Positions 9,197 through 18,697 of a stretch of 64,000 nt of DNA are shown piece after piece. Origin of the DNA: Verrucomicrobiaceae bacterium (GTDB lineage Bacteria; Pseudomonadota; Gammaproteobacteria; Pseudomonadales; CAMLJR01). The notes below the pieces were generated by a model. That model saw nothing but the letters and a program-made list of their open reading frames with translations. It was not told the DNA's origin and ran no database searches. Made by a program: the position numbers and the translations under genes. Position 1 is the first letter of the stretch. Each line of letters begins with the position of its first letter. The stretch lies in assembly GCA_028293825.1 (NCBI GenBank), contig JAQGNY010000005.1, forward strand, positions 186,001-250,000. The letters are read 5' to 3'.

Positions 9197-10108
9197 TCAA
9201 CGCAGGAAATCCACGATGACGGAAACGGTCGCCGCAGGTTGTTCTTCCATCAGCCAATGACCGGCGCCGGGAATGACCGCGCCCTTCACATTGGTTGCGG
9301 CGGCCTGTGCCACAGTGGCCATCATCGGTCCAAAAGATTTTTCCCCGCCGATGGCCAACACCGGCATTGGCAAAGGCCCTTTGCTTAGAAATACTTTGTT
9401 GTCGATGGCGTCCTGATCGAACGCGTGAAACTGTTCGAACCCCGAATGCATGGCGCCGGGAAGCGCATAAAATTTCGCGTAATGCTGCCGCGAGGCTTCG
9501 TCGAAGTTTTTCGGGTCCGCAGAAAACTCATTCCAGAAGCGATCAAGGTAAATGCGCTCGCGTCCTTTCACGAGTCGCTCCATATCCGGCCCACCGAAAC
9601 GAAAATGCCAAAGCAATGGGCTTTTTAATATTTCATCCCAAGGGCCGACGCCGGGTAACGGCGCATCCATTAAAACAAGTTTGCTTACCCGATTCGGCTC
9701 TTCAGCGGTGAAGGCGTACGCGACCATATTGCCGATATCATGCGCGACCACAGCAACCTTGCCGACCTTGAGCGCATCTAACACCGCGGCAATGTCGCGC
9801 GCCTCGGTCTTTTTGTCATAGCCCGTCGCCGGGTGATCCGACAGACCCATACCGCGCAGATCCGGTACGATCACCGTGTGATCGCCGACCAGTTTGGCGG
9901 CTAACGGTTCCCACATATCGCCGGTCTCGCCATAGCCATGCAGCAGCACGACCGCCGGCCCGTGACCACCCACTCTGACATAGATATTCGCACCGTTAGT
10001 GCTGACAGTTTGCGTCTTGAAGCTGGCCGGAAAAGGTTTGACGTCTGCCATTGCAGGTGTGGCTAGAAGCGAAGCGCTCAACGCTAATGAAGTGAATATC
10101 GACCGCAT
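9197..10108 (-). CDS. Secreted alpha/beta hydrolase, epoxide-hydrolase-like
   Basis: A 303-residue alpha/beta-fold hydrolase with a signal peptide (MRSIFTSLALSASLLATPAMA). The oxyanion-hole HGYGE, the strand motif VIVPDLRGMGLSD, a nucleophile elbow AHDIGN with Asp as nucleophile, and the catalytic His in GAGHWLMEE are all present. An Asp nucleophile points to the epoxide hydrolase or dehalogenase branch rather than esterases. The start at 10108 is preferred over the longer frame because AAGGAA lies just upstream and the protein then begins directly with the signal peptide. The natural substrate is unknown. Confidence 0.8.
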   Translation of the reverse strand: MRSIFTSLALSASLLATPAMADVKPFPASFKTQTVSTNGANIYVRVGGHGPAVVLLHGYGETGDMWEPLAAKLVGDHTVIVPDLRGMGLSDHPATGYDKKTEARDIAAVLDALKVGKVAVVAHDIGNMVAYAFTAEEPNRVSKLVLMDAPLPGVGPWDEILKSPLLWHFRFGGPDMERLVKGRERIYLDRFWNEFSADPKNFDEASRQHYAKFYALPGAMHSGFEQFHAFDQDAIDNKVFLSKGPLPMPVLAIGGEKSFGPMMATVAQAAATNVKGAVIPGAGHWLMEEQPAATVSVIVDFLR

Positions 10109-10548
10109 GGCTGAATTCCTTTTTTGGGGGTGGGGAGTTATCGGCTTGGAATGAGCAGTTTGCATCAGATTATTGGTGTAATGAATATCACATCGCGTGT
10201 TCGATTGAACGTTTAAAAATCATCGTGCCGACGATTGGATATTAACTGACGAAAACTAAAATCATTGCCTCGCCCGCAAAAACTTTATCGCGCGGCGTCT
10301 TATAGTATCCGGTTTGATGATGGTGACATCCCGCCGATAACGTTGAATTCGCTAGATGTTAAAGCTCCCGCATTTTTGGGCGTTTCAACCCACGAATATC
10401 GTAAGAGTCGGCGATGCCATGAATTACTGAAGGGAACACAAAAAAATTATTGTGTTATGAGTGATATTTAGTAAGCGTCGGCCATACGGAAATATTCAGA
10501 ACGGCGAATTATCTTTGTTGAATACAATACTGTTACAAGCGAGAACAA
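10109..10548. other. Intergenic stretch, no supported gene
   Basis: About 440 bases between the hydrolase start and the terminator of the DUF4189 gene. A 68-residue plus-strand frame (10265-10471) has no recognisable family and no convincing ribosome site, so I do not call it. The left part presumably holds the promoter of the leftward hydrolase gene, but no clear promoter boxes stand out. Confidence 0.5.
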
Positions 10549-10575
10549 CGATGCCTTGAGCAGAACAAGGCATCG
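10549..10575 (-). terminator. Hairpin terminator after the DUF4189 gene
   Basis: CGATGCCTTG (10549-10558) pairs perfectly with CAAGGCATCG (10566-10575) around a seven-base loop. Going leftward it is followed by TTGTTCTC, a weak T-rich tail, and it lies ten bases past the stop of the DUF4189 gene. Confidence 0.65.
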
Positions 10576-10584
10576 CTGCGTAAA

Positions 10585-10947
10585 TTATTGCGCGTTACAA
10601 CCCCAGACTCTTACTACACACTGCGATCCGCCATTACCGCTGCAATATTGAAGCGCGGCATTTTGTGCTTGGCCGCCATTCAATCCGGTTCCCCATCCAT
10701 AGACAGTGCTGCCTTGCGATTGATCTGCCGCGTAAGCGGCACAGCCATTTGAAAATACTTCGACAACGCTGCACCCGCTGCCGCATTGACTTAAAGCCAC
10801 TTGTTGAGCCGCGCCCATGGAGGGTTGGTTGTAGGAAAATCCGTATTGATTACCTTGATTGCCGTCAATGGCAAGCGCGCCATTGGCGAATACATTATTC
10901 GCGCACAACAATGCGCTGACAAATACGAGCGAAACTTTTCTAAGCAT
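10585..10947 (-). CDS. DUF4189 domain secreted protein
   Basis: A 120-residue protein with a signal peptide (MLRKVSLVFVSALLCANNVFA) followed by one DUF4189-like domain. The domain shows the alternating pattern of this family: a start resembling GALAIDGNQGNQYGFSYN, then AAQQVALSQC, then the second half with AQNAALQYCS and CVVRVWGC. Six cysteines in the mature part suggest disulfides in the periplasm or outside the cell. The start at 10947 has GGAG upstream; the longer frame adds 21 residues in front of the signal peptide and is less likely. Function is not known. It is a single-gene unit with its own terminator. Confidence 0.8.
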   Translation of the reverse strand: MLRKVSLVFVSALLCANNVFANGALAIDGNQGNQYGFSYNQPSMGAAQQVALSQCGSGCSVVEVFSNGCAAYAADQSQGSTVYGWGTGLNGGQAQNAALQYCSGNGGSQCVVRVWGCNAQ

Positions 10948-11237
10948 GTACAACTCCGTGGCATTTTTAATTTTTGTAACTTGAGCAATACACGATAGAT
11001 CAAAATTCACGGTACTGAAGTTTTTGGGTAATTAATTTCTAAGGCACCGCTATTAAAAATTTCCCCCTTAATGCTTAGGCTCGAAAAATAAAAGCTCCGT
11101 AGCAATCGATTTCAGAGTGGCCCTCATTAAATTCGTCTATTGGACAAGACGGTAAATAAGGGCAGGGGGAGGAAGTTTTTTGGATGCGCGGCCCATAAGT
11201 TAAAGCATGTTGGCCACGCTAAAATTTTTTTCGGTAC

Positions 11238-11768
11238 TTAATCATCTGCTAATTGTTGGTCGGGAAATAATGATTCGTTAAAGCCAAATTTGGTCATGTC
11301 GCGAATGCGCATTGGATACAAAATGCCATCGAGATAATCGCATTCGTGCTGCACCACGCGCGCATGAAAATCTTCGGCGATGCGTTCGATAGGATTTCCT
11401 TTGATATCGAAACCGGTATATTTCAGTTGACGAAATCGAGGCACCAATCCGCGCAACCCGGGCACCGATAAGCAACCCTCCCAGCCATCCTCTTGCGCAG
11501 CGCTTAACGGCGTTAAGATCGGATTGATTAAAATTGTTTGCGGCACTGGCGCTGCATTGGGATAGCGGGGATTCGAATCGAAACCAAAAACAACCACACG
11601 CAAGTCAACGCCAATTTGCGGTGCGGCTAAGCCAACGCCATTGGTGGCGCGCATGGTGTCGAACATGTCGGCAATGAGCTGATGCAACTCGTCGGTATCG
11701 AAGTGTTCGACGTCCTTCGCAACGCGCAATAAACGCGGGTCACCCATTCGCAAAATATTGTGAATCAT
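11238..11768 (-). CDS. def: Peptide deformylase homologue with an altered metal ligand
   Basis: A 176-residue member of the peptide deformylase family, which removes the formyl group from new proteins. Motif 1 is [10 protein letters not shown] (residues 44-53), motif 2 is EGCLS with metal ligand Cys99, and motif 3 is QHECDY (140-145). In active enzymes motif 3 reads QHExDH and the second His is a metal ligand; here it is Tyr145 (codon TAT at 11336-11334). The catalytic Glu142 and first His141 are intact. The overall form resembles the second deformylase copy of pseudomonads, and it is not next to fmt, so a standard copy probably exists elsewhere. It may be weakly active, bind metal differently, or have another role. 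Confidence 0.85.
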   Translation of the reverse strand: MIHNILRMGDPRLLRVAKDVEHFDTDELHQLIADMFDTMRATNGVGLAAPQIGVDLRVVVFGFDSNPRYPNAAPVPQTILINPILTPLSAAQEDGWEGCLSVPGLRGLVPRFRQLKYTGFDIKGNPIERIAEDFHARVVQHECDYLDGILYPMRIRDMTKFGFNESLFPDQQLADD

Positions 11769-12331
11769 ATTGTCTCCACAAATTGACGTCTTAAAATTCT
11801 TTAAAGCGCGCGCCTGCGCGTTACTGATCGCGCTCCGAAATCACAATTTTTCGTACAATTATTTATCGGTAGACGGTAGTCAATCCTACCAAATTTCGCG
11901 ACGAAATCTGGAATGAGCCGTTGAGATCGGGCCAGCAGGGGCCAGCGACCGATACGGTGGCTGGGCCTTCAATTGAGGCGAAGGTTCGTGTCGCCCGGAG
12001 ATGCGTACTGGCGGCATGGCCCGCAATTCAAGCTGCAAGGTTGTAGTGATATTCGCAGTGGCCACATTCCCCTTCTCAGAAGTACCCCCTCCCACTTCAA
12101 AGCGAGAAAATCCTCGCTCGGAGCTCCGAAGTCCTCCCAAAAAGCTCCGGCATCCTAGTAAAAAGCCCCGATGGCGGAGCTCAAGGATGGGTCGTACCCC
12201 TAAAAAGAGAGGAGTTCCTCGTTCGGAGGGAGGATTTCCTCACTTCGAGGTAGGTCATCGGAGCAAGAAGGGAGGGCGCCGGAGCAAAAAGGCTCGGCAT
12301 CCTTGTTTCGAGGTGGGTGCGACTTGTATCA
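11769..12331. other. Gene-free stretch with short degenerate repeats and a tRNA-end-like sequence
   Basis: About 560 bases before the first integrase relic. From about 12050 to 12320 the sequence is built of recurring short motifs such as AAAAAGCTCCGGCATCC, AAAAAGGCTCGGCATCC and TCCTCGCTCGGAG / TCCTCGTTCGGAG, which makes all frames Lys/Arg/Pro-rich. At 11956-11970 the bases GGTGGCTGGGCCTTC resemble the end of the tRNA gene at 19627 apart from one extra base. Open frames here look like repeat translations, not genes. Confidence 0.55.
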
Positions 12332-12680
12332 GTGAGTATTGTTAAAAGAAATGGAGAAAGGAATTCCTATATCCAGTTCAACTTCAACGGCAAGACCTGT
12401 ATCAAGTCATCAAAAACCACCAACCGCATAGCGGCTGAGAAAATGGAGCGCGATTGGAAAGCAGAAATTCATGCACAACAGGAATTAGGTGAACGACAAC
12501 GCTTTACATTGAAAGATGCGTTGGAGAATTACGTAAATAATAAAATCGATACCAAGGCATATGGTTACGCAAAACAAAATACCAATATCCTTAACCAAAT
12601 TTCCTACCGATTTATACGTTGACGAAATTCGTGATTGGCACCTGACGCAATTCAAATCTCAGCGTGAGCAGGAGAATAGG
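12332..12680 (+). pseudogene. Tyrosine integrase, N-terminal relic (left copy)
   Basis: From a GTG at 12332 the frame reads MSIVKRNGERNSYIQFNFNG, then a helical stretch with AEKMERDWKAEIHAQQE and TLKDALENYV. This is the arm-binding and core-binding region of a phage-type tyrosine recombinase. A two-base loss near 12600 ends the frame; the homology goes on in another frame as DEIRDWHLTQFKSQREQEN to about 12680 and then stops. The catalytic domain is absent. A second copy at 18825 is roughly 90 percent identical over about 270 bases by eye. Confidence 0.75.
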
Positions 12681-12895
12681 CATTGAGAGAGTCCATACAT
12701 ATTGATGGATTTCTTACTTTCAACGAAGTTATAAAGCTGCGCCAGCGCAAGAGCCGGTGTTTGTGTTAATTTTTAACTCACCTAGGCCATCATTAACTGC
12801 TCAAAAAGATTCAATGTCTTCGCGTTCATCTCGCGGTATTCAATATGGTCTGCTGCCAGATTTTCGGCCATTCCTGAACCCAACAACACATATGG

Positions 12896-13714
12896 TCAAA
12901 ATCTTCGAATCTTCGAATCTTCGAATCTTCGAATCTCCGGACGTGGGGGATCAAATGCATTAACGAAACTCTCTACCACGATAGGTGGCACAACATCATC
13001 TTTGAGCCCGACAAGATGTATTTGCGGCAACATTTTTAACTGCGCCACAAAGTCGATGGGATTTAACGATTTAGAAAGCGGTAAAAATCGATGAATTGAG
13101 GCCCAGGTTGTTGTGTCCAAATTACCCGCTACCGTAATAAGCTGACTAACGTCATCCCGCTGTGCGGCAACTAATGCGGCTATTGCACCCCCGCCAGAAT
13201 AACCTACCAATACGATTTGCTTTGAGTTGAAGCGGTGTTTAAGCACACTCACCGCGTTATTCATCGCATGCACGACGCGAGCAGAAAAACGTTCATCGGT
13301 CCATATCGCTTTCGAGCAATCATGAGCATTTTGATTTGAAACGTATTGGCAGGGTCTCGCCAAATAAGCCGATACGCCATTAGGCTGCGCGAGGGCCAAT
13401 TGCAAAGCCAGGAAATGTGTCGGTGTCGGATCCGTCGAAGGTATATCGCTTGCAATCCACGCCAGCCCGTCCCCCTCTATGTATATCGATAAAACACTGG
13501 TTTGCGAATAGGGCGGCGCAAAAGTCATTACATCAAAGTCCGCACCTTCAATTATGTTGGCCTGCCACTGCCGCTCATTGGCGGTGTTTTTCGCTCGCTC
13601 AAATCTCTCAGCTGGTGTCGGCATTGAGCGACAGGCAGCGAGCGTTAATAAAAACAATGCAATGAAAATACGAATCAGCCTAAAACCTTGAGCACGCAAG
13701 CGAATAAATTCCAT
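12896..13714 (-). CDS. Alpha/beta-fold hydrolase lipoprotein
   Basis: A 272-residue protein starting MEFIRLRAQGFRLIRI, with a hydrophobic signal segment and lipobox LTLAAC, so probably a lipoprotein anchored at Cys near residue 27. The body shows SIYIEGDGLAW (strand and oxyanion region), an HFLALQLA helix, the nucleophile elbow VGYSGGGA and a later GLKDDVVPP segment that could hold the acid residue. Close homologues are annotated only as alpha/beta hydrolases as far as I can tell. The start at 13714 is preferred to 13741 because it leads straight into the signal segment. The last residues are encoded by an eight-base tandem repeat, so the natural C-terminus may vary. It sits inside the probable island. 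Confidence 0.7.
   Translation of the reverse strand: MEFIRLRAQGFRLIRIFIALFLLTLAACRSMPTPAERFERAKNTANERQWQANIIEGADFDVMTFAPPYSQTSVLSIYIEGDGLAWIASDIPSTDPTPTHFLALQLALAQPNGVSAYLARPCQYVSNQNAHDCSKAIWTDERFSARVVHAMNNAVSVLKHRFNSKQIVLVGYSGGGAIAALVAAQRDDVSQLITVAGNLDTTTWASIHRFLPLSKSLNPIDFVAQLKMLPQIHLVGLKDDVVPPIVVESFVNAFDPPRPEIRRFEDSKIRRF
12901..12932. repeat. Eight-base tandem repeat, four copies
   Basis: Four perfect copies of ATCTTCGA run from 12901 to 12932, with a near copy (ATCTCCGG) next. The repeat encodes the last residues of the leftward lipoprotein hydrolase gene. Because the unit is not a multiple of three, slippage would change the reading frame and the C-terminus of that protein. Confidence 0.85.
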
Positions 13715-13877
13715 AGGCGACACGGACGCTGTGATTCGCATAAAACATACGGCCTATTGATGGCACACGACTTTAAGCGTGTGGCCGAGGAATATCGATA
13801 GTATTAATGCTCCGTAAGCGGATTGCATTATTATCTCGCCCCACTCCCTACATCAGCCTCGTTGGAAATTACGAATC

Positions 13878-13902
13878 AAAAAAAGGGCTGCATAAGCAAC
13901 CC
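13878..13902 (-). terminator. Terminator after the autotransporter gene
   Basis: On the minus strand GGGTTGC pairs with GCAGCCC around a TTAT loop (13902-13885), with one G-T pair, followed directly by seven T. It lies 22 bases beyond the autotransporter stop and would end the sulfotransferase-autotransporter operon. Confidence 0.85.
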
Positions 13903-13923
13903 CATATACCATCTGCTCGCGCT

Positions 13924-16900
13924 TTAGAACGGCATGCGTAATCGCGCGGAAAACGTTTGGTTAAAAAATCCGGAATCACGCCCTTCCACGTCATAGCGCA
14001 CAGAGAGCTCTATACCCGTCGCTGTAGTGGAAACGATACCTAAGCCCGCGCGCTCAATCACCGGCGACGCATCAAGACCGTTCGTCACGAATGCAGAACC
14101 GCCGCCGACAAAAGCCGAGGTCGATTGCGAATTCTGATTAATGAAGTCATACGCAAGTGCAATGTTGCCCACCAATTTAATTGCGTCGGTTAGCTCGTGC
14201 GTAATCTTCACGTCGACAGAGGCTAGCAGCTCCTCATAGCGGGATGAGTCCACTTTGAGGCTCAATGATTCAGCCCCTTTTTCGGTATAACTTTCCGCAT
14301 CCACCCGTGTGTAATCTAATCGGGTTGAAGGTGTGATGGTCGTTTTACCGGACAGATTATAAAATCGGCCAATACCGATACTTGCATGCGCGGCCCAACT
14401 GCCGTAATCAGATTTCGCGGTGCGACTCAAACCGCCGAAATTAATGCGGCGCTCCCCATCATTGGCGTTGTAACCAACATCGAGTTGATAGTTGATATCG
14501 GTAACCGGATCAAGATTGTAACTACCATAAGTGACGAGTTGGTACGTATCAATATCGACCTCTTGATGCGTTTCGCCATTGTTGGAAACGTTACTATTGG
14601 CATAGGTGAATGCCGCGCCCACACGCATGCGATCGTTCGCCACTCCATCCACGCCCACAGCGAAACCATTCGTGCGCGAATCGAAACCGGTGACTCCATC
14701 GCGATCATCTTGTTGAGCACGCGAAACGAACGGTTTTACCCAAACCTGATCATTGCCGATGAATTCCTCGCCCGAGGAAAGTCCTCGGTTGCTCTCGATA
14801 CGCGCTTGAATAATACGGTTCATGCTGTGCAGCGCATTGTTGGTCGCCATAGTCCCTGCGCCTGTCAACACCGGCAGCGTTTGCCGCGCGGCATCGGAAA
14901 CCTCCTTAGCTGTCGATAAGCTGCCTAATGCCGTGATGACCGTGCGCACATCGGCATTGGTGCTGCCGCCGACAACAAAGTTATCGAGCACGTGCGCTGC
15001 TCCGGCACTTGGAGAATTGTTGTTCTCGATCACCGCCATTAGCACCGAGTTATTTCCAACAATCGGGGTTGGCGTAGGTGTCGGCACTGGAGTGGGTGTC
15101 GGTGTCGGTACTGGCGTCGGAACTGGAGTAGGTGTCGGCGTCGGCACTGGTGTCGGAACCGGAGCGGGTGCAGGTGTCGGCACTGGTGTCGGAACCGGAG
15201 TGGGTGCCGGTGTCGGCACTGGCGTCGGATCCGGAGTGGGTGCAGGTGTCGGTACTGGCGTCGGAGCCGGAGTGGGTGCAGGTGTCGGCACTGGCGTCGG
15301 AACCGGAGTGGGTGTTGGTGTCGGTACTGGCGTCGGAACTGGAGTGGGTGCCGGGGTCGGCACTGGCGTCGGAACCGGAGTGGGTGCCGGTGTCGGTACT
15401 GGCGTCGGAGCCGGAGTAGGTGTCGGCGTCGGAACCGGTGTCGGTGTTGGTGTTTGGGCCGCAACAATGACTAAATCGACCACTTTCGGATCGCGCGAGG
15501 TATCGGCGGTAAAGTTGAAGAGATAACTATTATCTGTGACGTTAATCGTGCCATTCGTCAACGTGCCGCCGGCTGTGATTACGTCGCTCACTCGCGCATT
15601 GTTGGCAAGTGTAGGGGAGCCGATGACATTGACATCAATGCCCGTACCATCCGAAAGAGTGACGTTTCCGGAAACATTGAGTTTGCCGTAATTCGACGTC
15701 GCATCTGCGAGCGACATTCGGAAGACACCTCCCGCCGTTTGCGTATAGTTTCCTGTAACGGTCAAAAGTCCGGCCGGCGACGATCCCGAACCGATCGATA
15801 ACACGCCGTCATTTGTCAGGTCGCCAATGAGGCTGGCATTGCCGCTGTTGAACTCAGCGCCGCTGCTAATGGAAGTACTACCCGTCAGCGCTGCGCTATC
15901 CGCAAGTGCCAAGATTCCAGTCGATACCGTCCATAGGTTACCGGTCGTACCGCCGGTTCCGGTGAGTGTCCACGTGCTGGTGTCTTCTTTGCTGTAGCGC
16001 GTAAAACCTCGGTACTGAGCTGAGGAGCCAATCTGGGCGAGTGAGAAGGAACCGTCGACGCTGCCACCCAAGCTGAGAGTGTCTCCGCCACCCGAGCTGC
16101 CACTCGAGCTCGCCACGTTGCCGGTGATGACCGAGCCCGACTGGATGACGAGTTGATTGCCCCCACCTGAAAGGCTTATGGCATTGGTATAGGCGCCCGT
16201 GCCTTGGCTGGCGCGACCCGCCGTGATGGTTCCCGAATTCAGGATGGTCGAGCCACCCGTGGCATTGATTGCTGCGCCGCCTGTTCCTGCGGCCCGTTGG
16301 TGAGCGTGCCCGAGCCGCCATTGCCGCCGTTACCGCCGGTAATCGTTCCGGTATTCGTCAGTGAAATGGCAGAGCCGGTCAGCGTGCTGCCGCCGAGGCC
16401 GCCGGCACCACCGGTGCGACCCGAACCGCCGTTGCCACCGTTGCTGCCTGTCAAAGTGCCCGCGTTGGTCAGGGTGATCGCCGAGCCGCTGACGGCTGCA
16501 GCACCTGCTCCGCCTGCGCCACCCGTATTCGAGCTGGCACCGGCTGTGCCATTGCCCCCGTTGCCGCCGGCAATGGTGCCGCCCAGGATGTTCGAGAGGG
16601 TGAGCGTCGTGCCGGTGAGCCCGACCCCGCCCGCGCCACCCGCACCGCCGACCGCACCACCACCGGCCGAGCCGCCAGTGCCGCCTGCGCCGCCCTTGAC
16701 GCTGCCGCCATTCGTGACCGACGAGCCCGTGCCACTGGCAATGGCGTCCCCGCCCGCACCGCCGGTGCCGCCGGATCTGCTGGTGCCGGCGTTCCCACTG
16801 TAGCCATTGCTGCCGGAATAAACGCCACCGCCGGCCCCCCCATTGCCGGCCGTGCCGCCTACGCCACCCACGCCACCCGCCCCGCCGAGGATCTGGCCGG

Positions 16901-17852
16901 GCGAGTTGTTGATGACCGTAAGGCCGGAGCCCGACGTGCCCGCTCCCCCCGCGCCGCCCGTGCCCGCAATGCCGCCGCTGCCACCGTCTCCGCCTGTGCC
17001 GCCTTGTGCGCTGCCGTAGCCACCGCGCGATCCAGCCCTGCCAGTAGTCCCATTGCCACCCGCGCCGCCCGTGCCGCCGCGAACGAGACCGCTATTGGTC
17101 AGAAAAAAACCTGTGCCGGTGACAGCCGTACTCCCTGCGCCGCCAAATCCGCCATTCCCGCCTGTGCCACCACGCGCGCCGGTCACCCCGGTGCCGACGC
17201 GATAACCGGGGGTGTAGAAGCCGTTGCTCACGAGGCCTGCAAGCCCGGAATTACCACCGTTGCCGCCAGCGCCGCCGGCCCCACCGAAAATCGAGCCCGC
17301 AGTCACCATGTGGAAAGCTGTGCCAGAGAGCCCCGCCCCGCCGGCGCTACCGTTGGAGCCAGCCCCGCCGTTGCCGCCATTGCCACCGATGCCGGCCGGT
17401 GTGTTGTAGCCGCTGCCGCCATTGGCACCATTGCCACCGGCTCTGCCGATACCGCCGACCCCGCCTGCAACCGTGCCGCCGCTCGACACCGTGTCATTGT
17501 TGGCGCTGCTCATCCCAGCGACAGCGGTGGCACCACCCGTGCCAGAGGCGGCGCCCGCGCCATTGGTACCCGAAGTGCCATCGGGCGACCCCGAGGTTCC
17601 GTTCGATCCGGGTGTGCCGTTCGTGCCGATCGTGCCCGAAGTGCCCGCACTGCCTGTCGAACCAGCCAAGTTTGCCGCAATGCTCTGCTCGCCAGATAGC
17701 GCCAAGAAGGCCGTCAATATCGCACTGGCCAAACTCTTCATGGGCACGCCGCCAACTGTAGCGGCGCCTTGCGATAAATGACTTCTGGCAATTTCCGGAG
17801 CAACAGCCCACTCGCCAGACTTATTCTTCACTAATCGATAAATTCTGTTCAT
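13924..17852 (-). pseudogene. Glycine-rich autotransporter gene with one frameshift
   Basis: The gene starts MNRIYRLVKNKSGEWAVAPE, an extended signal peptide region typical of type V autotransporters, followed by a signal helix. The passenger is extremely Gly/Asn-rich, with many GGAGGxGG blocks, then a more ordinary beta-rich part ([16 protein letters not shown]), a long Pro-Thr linker, and a C-terminal beta-barrel domain (from VWVKPFVS) ending in Phe (LRMPF). The frame from 17852 stops at 16239; near 16290-16296, in a GGGCC run, homology passes to the frame ending at 13924, so one base is missing. Restored, it would be about 1309 residues. Its role is probably surface display or adhesion. 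It lies 32 bases after the sulfotransferase gene in the same direction. The frameshift may be real or a sequencing error. Confidence 0.8.
15060..15460 (-). repeat. Pro-Thr linker tandem repeats in the autotransporter
   Basis: About eleven units of roughly 36 bases, each coding a 12-residue block such as [12 protein letters not shown], make a linker of about 125 residues between the passenger and the barrel. Units differ at a few positions (Ala, Val, Thr, one Asp). The unit length is a multiple of three, so copy-number change would alter linker length without breaking the frame. Confidence 0.8.
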
Positions 17853-17884
17853 TTATTTCTTCCCAGCAAACACCAACGACAGGT

Positions 17885-18697
17885 TCAAATAATTCTGACG
17901 TTGTGCGGGTTAAATTCCGGATTTTTCCAAAAGGCATCGCTCGCAAATCTGTTGAAAATATCGGGCGGCAGGATCGAGGTCCGATGGTTCGGTGCGACGC
18001 GTTGCCTCACCGCGTGCAGGCCGGGTATTCCCGCTTTGCGATCAAATTCTTCCGCGTCGAACTCAACATTCTCGGAGTCATGTTTAAACGCCGGCTCATG
18101 AATGAAGTCATAAATAGCATTCAACACGGTCTGCGGCTCAGACGTCAGCGTCTCGTACTGCACGAGCATTAGATGCTCGGCATGCTCGCTGTAAAATGCT
18201 TCTTTGAGGGCGTTGTAGGCATAGCCCAACATGCCGCCGGGGCTGGCCACGGTCTCAGCACGGGAATACACCGTCCCGCCGCCTTGATAATTAAAAATGG
18301 AGGACGGTGTCATGTTGTTCTTGCGAATCAACCTCTCGATGCTATCGACGACCCAGCTCGTATCACGTACGCAGGCAATGATTTTCGAACCGGGGAAAAT
18401 CGTCTGTAGTAACGGCATGCGCGCACACCAGGCGCGGTTGGTATCGAAGACAATGTCGGGACAGGCCTCACCGTAGTAGCTATCGAAAATTCCACGAAAT
18501 ATCCGTTGCCGATGCTCGTCTTTGATAAAAGACGAGAACTCGTTGTTATCCGCCATGTGGTCGACCAATGTGCCGATTATCCCGCCGACGGGACCGCTCA
18601 TGCTGGCGAACACATCTGGATTTTGCCGCAACAATGCAGCCAGCAAGGTAGAGCCAGCGCGGGGTAGGCCGGATATGAAATGAAAACGCCGATTAAT
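17885..18697 (-). CDS. Sulfotransferase, apparently with an ATT start
   Basis: A 270-residue sulfotransferase-family protein that would move sulfate from PAPS to an acceptor. The 5'-phosphosulfate loop is GLPRAGSTLL, right at the N-terminus as usual; the 3'-phosphate region is ACVRDTSWVVDS. Further matches are HLMLVQYETLTSEPQTVL and the C-terminal IPGLHAVRQRV. The family-typical start would be Met-Asn-Arg-Arg-Phe-His-Phe-Ile-Ser-Gly, but the first codon here is ATT (18697-18695), with AAGGAG seven bases upstream. The only in-frame ATG upstream lies in the integrase relic. The gene may use ATT or may have lost its start. The autotransporter follows 32 bases on, so the acceptor could be a surface glycan or that protein; this is inference. 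Confidence 0.75.
   Translation of the reverse strand: MNRRFHFISGLPRAGSTLLAALLRQNPDVFASMSGPVGGIIGTLVDHMADNNEFSSFIKDEHRQRIFRGIFDSYYGEACPDIVFDTNRAWCARMPLLQTIFPGSKIIACVRDTSWVVDSIERLIRKNNMTPSSIFNYQGGGTVYSRAETVASPGGMLGYAYNALKEAFYSEHAEHLMLVQYETLTSEPQTVLNAIYDFIHEPAFKHDSENVEFDAEEFDRKAGIPGLHAVRQRVAPNHRTSILPPDIFNRFASDAFWKNPEFNPHNVRII

Noticed and set aside
10265-10471. Plus-strand frame of 68 residues
   Set aside because: No family, no ribosome site, and base pattern unlike the neighbouring genes.
15060-15460. Possible CRISPR array
   Set aside because: The repeats are contiguous in-frame linker units with no unique spacers and no cas genes nearby.
14822-15526. Plus-strand frame of 234 residues with Gly-Val-Gly repeats
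   Set aside because: It is the mirror of the Pro-Thr linker repeats of the autotransporter on the minus strand.
16204-16803. Plus-strand Pro-rich frames opposite the autotransporter passenger
   Set aside because: Gly codons read on the opposite strand give Pro and Ala; these are shadows of the Gly-rich passenger.
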